Source: Ehretia macrophylla
Lineage: Eukaryota > Streptophyta > Magnoliopsida > Boraginales > Ehretiaceae
Reading direction: 5' to 3'
Assembly: GCA_037974665.1 (NCBI GenBank)
Contig: CM075782.1
Location: forward strand, 48,345,351-48,409,350
DNA length: 64,000 bases
The notes beneath the pieces were generated by a model. That model worked only from the letters and a program-made list of their open reading frames with translations. It was not told the DNA's origin and made no database searches. How positions within the stretch are numbered: position 1 is the stretch's first letter; every line of letters begins with the position of its first letter. The translations under genes and the position numbers were made by a program. Positions 58,241 to 64,000 of the stretch are shown piece by piece.

Positions 58241-58703
58241 GGCTCCGTTTGTTTGCCGTAAAATAACTTGCTTGTGTAAAATGTTTTCCGTTGAAAGTGT
58301 TTTCCTGGAAAATAAAATATTTTACATGGCTCCGTTTGTTTACCGTAAAATAACTTATTGAGGAAAAATATTTTACTGAAAAATAGAATACTAAAAAATA
58401 TTTTCTGGTGTTTGGATGTACGGTAAGTTCGGTAAAATATTTTCTTATCCCAAAGGACATGAAAACATTTTACATAATTTTGTACTAGCCGCAATTGTTG
58501 ACCGGAAAATATTTTACGGTTGACCAATTTTACGGTGTTTAATTATTTTTTGGTGTTACCAAACACCGTAAAATTAAGAAAAAGCAGCTGCAATTTTTGA
58601 CTGGAAAATATTTTACGGTTGACCAATTTTTCAGTGTTACCAAACACCGTAAAATTCAAAAAATATTTTCCGATAAAATATTTTACAGCAAACAAACGGA
58701 GCC
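58241..58703. mobile_element. hAT-like MITE with GGCTCCGTTTGTTTGC ends
   Basis: Left end GGCTCCGTTTGTTTGCCGTA and right end CAGCAAACAAACGGAGCC are inverted repeats. The left end is repeated inside at about 58330 (GGCTCCGTTTGTTTACCGTA). Many GTAAAATATTTT/AAAATATTTTAC words occur in both directions. A clear 8-bp target duplication was not found; the hAT assignment rests on the terminal motif alone. Confidence 0.65.
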
Positions 58704-60250
58704 TTAAACTCAAAAAATGAGGAATCCTATTGTCTACATATCAAGTGCTCTATTACTGAAGTACCCCCTTGGGTTGCCTAGGAACATTGCTTGCCCTAAT
58801 AAAATCCTACATCAATGTAATTGAGTACTTTTCACTTATCTTCATGCACAATAAGTTCACCTAAGTGTACATGCATTAGTTTCAAAGCTGCAAAATGAAT
58901 CTAACATAAACCCCTAGAACTAGGAGGTCTGCCTTGGCCTCCATAGACACAGGTCTGGATTGAGCCAAAGACAACCTTTAAATGTCTAGGCAAAAGAACA
59001 CATTGTTTCTATTACATGAGATTATTTATATGTTACTCCAAAAGTTCAATACCACATCTATTCTAGAGAACTCTCAAACCTAAAAATTAACATTGGAGAC
59101 ATAGCCATTGCTGATACAAAAATTCCATTGTATCAGGCTTCTCAAGACCCAATAAGCCAGATATTTTTTTTGGTCAAATAAGCCAGATTAAAGGAACAAT
59201 TCCTATAGACATTCCAGCAATCTGAAAACCTACCTACATTTTTCGAGAGATTAGCATGCCACTGTTGTTGCCTGCAGCTACAGAATTCCATATCTGCAAC
59301 TGAGATTATTATTATAAATTTATAAATAATTATTTCGGACTTCAAATTTATTAAATTAATCTAAGTAATTACTTAAATTATGATATATAATTTATAAATT
59401 GCTCTCATAGTGTATTTCACACCGATACAAGATATCAGAAACTATGGTTTCATCTTGGTTGTCTTTTCCAACCCAACAATAAGAAAACAAACAAACACTT
59501 TTTGATAAATTTTAGAAAAAATAAAAGAAAAAAAGAAACGCCAAGAGGATAAAACAGAAAAGGGGCAAGCATTGAGCAAAGGCAGCAAACTCTCAAACTA
59601 CTCTTTGACTCCTATTTTTGAGTAAAATAAAACTGGAAATCATTATTCAAATTAAATTTTTTAATTATAACAGTATCCTACTTGATCATTCTTATTCTAA
59701 CACTTCGATGTAACTGCTTTTTCACCTGTTAGATTTTAGCATATGAAGACTTCACTTTGCTGACCGCGGGCAGAGTTTGAAGAATAAAACTACTAAATTT
59801 TAGAGAAAGAGAGAAGAAGTGCCTGCCCGGGCAAGTTGGGTCCTGTTGGTCGACCGTGATAACCATTGCCCATCTCTCTGTCTCAATCTTGGGTCATGGC
59901 CTCAGACCCCAAAAAAAAAATAAAAAAATAAATAAATAAATCTTTGGTCATGGTTTTTGCTCCCCTGCACTTTATTCTCTTTTACAAATTCTATACTTTG
60001 CTCTGTTCCCATAAACAGTCTTTGAAGCAAACATTACACCACCACCACCACCACCACACACACACACTCTACAAAGTCCAAACAAACCAAAACAAACAAA
60101 CAAAACACTCTTCTCCCTCTCTATATTGTCTTGTTCCCATAGCTTTGTCTCCTTCCCATATTCTTTGTTTTGTTCTTCTTGGCTCTGTTTTTGTCTGCAG
60201 TTAACACAGAAACCTAAGCCAAAGAGAATTTTTTTTTCATCCATTTGACT
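58704..60250. other. Spacer and upstream region of the 5-phosphatase gene
   Basis: No gene is seen. A CACCAC/CACACA microsatellite lies at 60038-60066. Pyrimidine-rich stretches (CTCTTCTCCCTCTCTATATTG) at 60110-60180 are the kind found in plant leader regions. Confidence 0.45.
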
Positions 60251-60254
60251 TGTG

Positions 60255-60262
60255 TATAAATA
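60255..60262 (+). promoter_or_regulatory. Candidate TATA box of the 5-phosphatase gene
   Basis: TATAAATA within TTGTGTATAAATACCC, about 430 bases before the ATG at 60690. It would give a leader of about 400 bases, which is plausible but long. A start further upstream is also possible. Confidence 0.35.
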
Positions 60263-60689
60263 CCCAGAAAATAAAATGCCAAGAATATGGGATTTTCATC
60301 TTCAACTCAATTGTTTTCTCAATATTACCTGAAAAAAAAAACAGAGTACTCTGTTTCTTTCTCTTCTGGCCCTCTCTTCTTAATTACACTATTTAATCCA
60401 TTTTTTCTTTTCATGTTGTGCAAAAAGATTGCTGCTTTCTTCATTTCTATGCGAAGAGAGTCAATGCAATAACTGAAAAAGGAAAAGAGATTCCGACCTT
60501 TTCTGGACCCGCGTCTAGCGAGAATTTCGTGCAATCGCCCTTTTCTTTATTGGTTTCTTTATTTACATTGTTTTCGACCAAGAGTAGAAGAAGTTTTCAA
60601 TTGGTATTTAGTAGTGAGGATCATGAAGTTTTGATCTTCTTAGTTTTTTAGGTGAAAGAGTGAGTAATCAGATGTGAAGTTGTGAAACA

Positions 60690-63600
60690 ATGAGAGATGG
60701 AAGTCTTAAGAAAAGCAAGGTTTGTTGCAGAAAAATCCATTCTTTGTTTGCATTTCTTGTTTTCAAAGATTGCTGATGTATATATATGTATACATTTTTT
60801 TTCCCCCTAATGAAGCTTTCATGGCCTAAAACATTGGTCAAGAAATGGCTCAATATCAAGACCAAGGCTGAGGATTTTCATGGTGATGATTTATCTTTTA
60901 GAGGTGAGTTTTCTTTTTTTCTTTTTTTCTTCCTCTTGCTTATAATTAGCTTTGTGAAACAAGTCTGATCTTTTATCTTGATGTTATGGTCCTTAGCTGT
61001 TTATATTATGAAACAAAATTAAATCTTTTGTACAGGCAGGTAAGGATCTTACCTTTCTTGTTTTCTTATTTTCTTGTTGTTTCTGTAATGTTTAATATTT
61101 CTTGTTTGCTGGTGGAAACTTATTATTTTCTTTGGTTTTTTGTTTTGAATATGTTGGTTTGGCAAAATTCTTGGATCAGTCTAATTAGTCTCTCAGGGTG
61201 GACCTACACTTATGGCTCCTGAGTGACTGATGTTAGTTCGGGCTCACCGAATAGTTTTCCGTAGCTTTGATGCAATAACAGTGAGCTGAGACAGCTTTAA
61301 CAAACTTTATATGTATGCTTTTACAGATGTTGATGAACGCTGGAGAAACAGTTTCTATGAGAGGGAGGAGTGCACTATCATGAAAAGCAGAACAGGTTTA
61401 GTATCAACACAATATTTCTTTTGGAAACCCCAAACCACCACCCCCCCCCCCTCTCCTCCTCCTTCAAATTATGTCTAATATTACTTTTCCATCAACAGAA
61501 AAACCGAGTAAACGAAACTCTGATCAAATAAGACGTAACAAGATTGACCTTGATGCTTTCCAGACTACAGATGTGCAAAATTATAGGTGTGTGCTTCTAT
61601 TAGTCTTTGATTGGATCTTGAATTTCTGTATATTGATAAGAGCTGGTGTTTACTGTTTTTGTTTATTGATGATGGCGCAGGGTCTTTGTAGCTACATGGA
61701 ATGTGGCTGGAAAATCTCCACCTAGTAATTTAAGTCTCGATGATTGGTTGCACGCTTCACCTCCTGCTGACATCTATGTTCTTGGGTAAATTTTGATTAA
61801 TCAGAAGTCATTATTTTTGATATTTTGTTAAGTATTCAAAGTATTTGACGATGCCACTTTTTGCTTCTTCGACATTTAGGTTTCAAGAAATTGTTCCTTT
61901 GAATGCTGGTAATGTTTTGGGAACAGAAGATAATGGTCCAGCTAAAAGATGGTTAGCTCTGATAAGGAAGACTCTCAATAGTCTTCCTGGCACAAGTGGC
62001 GGTTGCCATACGCCATCACCTGTACCTGATCCTCTTGTGGAACAGGATGCTGATTTTGAAGGGTCTACTGGGGAAAAGGCCTCGTCTTTCTTTCATCGGC
62101 ATTCATTCCTGTCACTCAACCGTAGTATGAGAATGGCAGATAATTATACATCAATGCCACAGCCTCTACTTGATCGTAGATTTAGTGTTTGTGAACGGTC
62201 TATGTTTGCGCTCAGGCCAAGTGATTATGATCCAAATGACAGATTGGGTGATTTCTCTGATGATGAAAATGGACCAGGGGATTCACCTTGTTCGACACAC
62301 TACTCACCAATTTCATACAACGGTTCACTCTCCATGGAAGACAGAGAGAGAGCACCAGGGCAGTCAAGGTACTGTTTGGTTGCAAGTAAACAAATGGTTG
62401 GGATTTTTCTCACCGTGTGGATAAGGAGTGATCTAAAAGACAATGTTCACAACATGAAAGTGTCTTGTATTGGAAGAGGATTGATGGGTTATCTCGGAAA
62501 CAAGGTTCGTTTATGCTTTATCAGAATATGTGAAATTTCATAGTGAACTAGAAAAGAAATAAGAAAAGTGGCTATCTAATTACTTGGCAGGGTTCAATTT
62601 CAATTAGCTTGTCATTGCACCAAACAAGCTTCTGCTTCATATGCAGTCATTTAACATCTGGAGAAAAGGAGGGTGACGAGTTGCGTAGGAACTCAGATGT
62701 CATGGAAATTCTAAGGAAAACAAAGTTTCCGAGGGTTCAAGGCAAGGGAGACGAAAACTGCCCACAAACAATCCTTGAGCATGAGTGAGTCCGAGTCCCT
62801 GTTATATATGTCTACACAACATCCTTTCTCCATGTTTCTGTTTGGTCCTATTTGGAGAAAACTATCACTAGGTCTAATATTATCCGAAATTCTGAATTAT
62901 CGCTTATCTTTGTAGTCGAATTATTTGGCTTGGGGATTTAAACTATCGGATTTCTCTATCTTACCGACATGCCAAGGCTCTTGTGGAGATGCGTAATTGG
63001 AGGGCACTACTAATGAATGACCAGGCAAGGGAATCAAATTCATGAATTTTCAATTTCTTTGATGATAATTTAATGGACTTCCACAAGTTACTTTTCTTAA
63101 CCTTTTTGGTGAATTTCATTTCTTGTGCTTTCTGCAGCTTCGGATAGAACAGAGGCATGGACGTGTTTTCGATGGATGGAATGAAGGAAACATATATTTC
63201 CCTCCCACATATAAGTATTCAAATAACTCAGACAGATATGCTGGGGAAGATATGCACCCAAAAGAGAAAAGAAGAACACCTGCATGGTAATCCTCTTAAA
63301 ACAGGCAAAAGATAATGAATTGGGGAATCTCATTTGATGAACGAAATTGGCTGAATAGATATCTAAATGAACTATATCCTAGGATATAGTCCCAAACTAC
63401 AAATAATGCATTTGTTTATTTGGGATTTTCTGGAGGCACCACTAATGTAAAATGGTGCCTTTGTAGGTGTGATCGCATTTTGTGGTATGGTCGAGGCCTC
63501 CATCAAGTATCTTATGTTCGTGGAGAGTCTAGATTCTCCGATCATAGACCAGTTTATAGTTTATTTTTGGCAGAGGTTGAATCTGTTAGCCGCAGTCAAT

Positions 63601-63692
63601 TCAGAAAAAGCACAAGTTATAATAGTTCAAGGGTTGAGATTGAAGAATTGCTGCCACACACTCATGGACTGAATGAACTGCTTTTGTACTAA
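60690..63692 (+). CDS. Type I inositol polyphosphate 5-phosphatase (CVP2/CVL1-related group)
   Basis: The coding exons join 60690-60719, 60816-60903, 61327-61395, 61499-61586, 61681-61785, 61880-62504, 62591-62784, 62916-63024, 63138-63286 and 63467-63692 (1683 bases, 560 aa). The enzyme removes the 5-phosphate from inositol phosphates and/or phosphoinositides. Arabidopsis relatives act in vein patterning, ABA and calcium signalling. The N-terminus [10 protein letters not shown] with [11 protein letters not shown] is typical of plant type I enzymes. Catalytic motifs are TWNVAG (residues 97-102), [11 protein letters not shown] (128-138), WLGDLNYR (404-411), PAWCDRILW (484-492) and SDHRPV (510-515), so all key acidic and histidine residues are present. 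The large sixth exon carries the variable Ser-rich insert usual in this family. Intron 8 starts GC rather than GT. No frame defects. The 3' flank (63693 on) may contain a UTR intron, with a donor near 63873. Confidence 0.95.
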
Positions 63693-64000
63693 GGAATGGT
63701 TGAAGAAGCTGCTGCGATGCCAATACGTCAACAATTCTGTGTTACTGCAGTTTCATTATGGTTCTGTTTTATATTAAAAGGAAATTCTTTATTAACAGGA
63801 TGATCATGAGAATTCATGGCATGAGCAGGATCGTGTTTATTGATGACACGAGCTTATATTCTTCACTCGTTCAGGTAATTTCTACTTTTCTTGATCTATA
63901 TTCCTTTACCCTCTCAAAATTTTACGAAAAGCTATGATAAAAAATTCTTTTAGCAACACGTACATCAAGGATGACAGCTTTCAAGCCGTAAGAGATACGC

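Noticed and set aside
58234..58527. Phe/Lys-rich minus-strand frames
   Set aside because: They lie within the MITE at 58241-58703 and consist of repeated AAAATATTTTAC words.
1..64000. CRISPR-like arrays, bacterial operons, organelle DNA inserts, 5S or other rRNA genes
   Set aside because: Looked for direct-repeat/spacer structure, rRNA and plastid gene words, and found none; all tandem repeats here are microsatellite, minisatellite, subterminal or intragenic.

Overview
The window is nuclear DNA of a flowering plant, most likely a eudicot. It is AT-rich, its genes have short GT-AG introns, and its gene families (LIFEGUARD/BI-1-like, NETWORKED 1, type I inositol polyphosphate 5-phosphatase, F-box/DUF295) and transposon families (CACTA, Tat-type Ty3/gypsy, Ty1/copia, TRIM, MITE) are typical of plants. 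I cannot name the species from the sequence.

Layout. 1-9350: two tandem LIFEGUARD genes on the + strand. The first enters from the left edge and has a one-base frame defect, a short LTR remnant in an intron, and a 3.97-kb CACTA element in its 3' UTR. The second (6745-9128) is complete, 4 exons and 246 aa. 9344-10189: broken F-box/DUF295 remnants (- strand). 10.2-16.2 kb: AT-rich spacer with a 115-bp minisatellite, a short LTR element (12739-13569) and a nearly perfect 163-bp hairpin. 16261-24960: a complete NETWORKED 1 (NET1) actin-binding coiled-coil gene on the - strand, about 2077 aa, with an internal tandem array of 123-aa units. 27585-43696: a nested retrotransposon block. A decayed Ty1/copia element is interrupted inside its 3' LTR by a Tat-lineage Ty3/gypsy element, which itself carries a TRIM in its gag leader and an antisense, apparently spliced extra gene next to its 3' LTR. 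43.7-60 kb: gene-poor spacer with several MITEs, two of them with perfect 9-bp target duplications, and an old segmental duplication. 60690-63692: a complete type I inositol polyphosphate 5-phosphatase gene on the + strand, 10 coding exons and 560 aa, including one GC-AG intron.

The three intact host genes are unrelated: ER-membrane cell-death control, actin-membrane linkage, and phosphoinositide/inositol phosphate turnover. There is no operon-like logic. The informative structure is in the transposons. The duplicated LIFEGUARD locus preserves the empty site of the CACTA insertion and of an intron LTR insertion, and the insertion order copia, then gypsy, then TRIM can be read from broken LTRs and target duplications. 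I found no CRISPR-like, prokaryotic or clearly unknown multi-gene system. The best candidate for something under-described is the antisense gene inside the gypsy element, with its own TATA box and GT-AG introns. Exon limits were set by hand from splice signals and protein-family knowledge and have not been checked by alignment.
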